Assembly (NCBI GenBank): GCA_050942625.1
Contig: JBMNNS010000041.1
Coordinates: 1 to 14,221 of the forward strand
Source: JBMNNS01 sp050942625
GTDB taxonomy: Bacteria > Bacillota > Dethiobacteria > DTU022 > UBA8154
Length of the DNA: 14,221 bases
Direction of reading: 5' to 3'
Shown piece by piece: positions 14,113 through 14,221 of the stretch. Position 1 is the first letter of the stretch; each line of letters opens with the position of its first letter. Both the position numbers and the translations under genes were made by a program. The notes beneath the pieces are model-generated. The model did no database searches. It saw only the letters and a list, made by a program, of their open reading frames with translations, and was not told the origin of the DNA.

Positions 14113-14134
14113 ATCACGAACGTAAGTTCGTGAT
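14113..14134 (+). terminator. Hairpin directly after the LysM gene
   Basis: ATCACGAAC and GTTCGTGAT form a 9-bp stem with a GTAA loop, starting three bases after the stop codon. No T tract follows, so it may be a weak terminator or an mRNA 3' stabiliser. Confidence 0.45.
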
Positions 14135-14175
14135 ACAGCCTGTCGATAAAGTCAATGTTGATAAGTTTTTAAAGT

Positions 14176-14219
14176 CAGAAACCGGTATCTTGCCGATGCC
14201 GTGTTTCTGCCTGTTTTTT
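14176..14219 (+). terminator. Rho-independent terminator
   Basis: CAGAAACCGGTATC (14176-14189) pairs with GATGCCG-t-GTTTCTG (14195-14209) around a five-base loop, with one bulge and one G-U pair, and is followed by CCTG and six T residues. It probably ends the LysM transcript. Confidence 0.75.
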
Positions 14220-14221
14220 GG

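Overview
The window looks like chromosome from an anaerobic, Gram-positive, spore-forming-type Clostridia, most like the Peptococcaceae (Desulfotomaculum/Pelotomaculum relatives). The basis is indirect: purine-rich ribosome binding sites, several GTG/TTG starts, a secondary alcohol dehydrogenase almost collinear with the Thermoanaerobacter enzyme, a PAS-GGDEF-HD signalling protein, a LysM protein of the type common in that group, and intergenic repeat families I associate with these genomes. No rRNA, tRNA, CRISPR array or recognisable transposase is visible.

Left part (1-5400): the 3' end of an ABC-transporter ATPase (probably tungstate/oxyanion type) closed by a 19-bp hairpin; a monocistronic NADP-type secondary alcohol dehydrogenase with a clear extended promoter, a palindromic candidate operator and a strong terminator; a double-PAS diguanylate cyclase carrying a degenerate HD-GYP domain; a small COG2426-type membrane protein; and galU (UDP-glucose synthesis).

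Middle (5560-10310): a 542-residue right-handed beta-helix protein with about 18 coils and a cysteine at the same register of nearly every coil; a convergent gene for a membrane-anchored coiled-coil protein; and a two-gene ABC exporter (ATPase plus ABC-2 permease). The last dozen codons and stop codon of the permease lie inside an intergenic repeat that continues as a nested cluster of repeats to about 10304.

Right part (10359-13500): a good promoter leads into what appears to be the wreck of an iron-siderophore/corrinoid-type uptake operon. A C-terminal fragment of a substrate-binding protein (internal deletion plus in-frame TGA) is followed by an apparently intact bacterial TiaS-like 'IDDTDN' protein, a FecCD permease that is frameshifted and truncated, an ATPase fragment lacking both its Walker A end and everything after Walker B, the 3' tail of an unrecognised gene, an intact DUF1667 protein, and the C-terminal scrap of a GNAT acetyltransferase. 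Repeated internal deletions are the common theme. The window closes with an intact LysM-domain protein and its terminators.

Most of the genes are ordinary housekeeping or accessory genes. The points most worth a second look are the cysteine-laddered beta-helix, the repeat-derived end of the permease, the deletion-scarred uptake locus with a surviving TiaS-like gene, and the GGDEF/dead-HD fusion.
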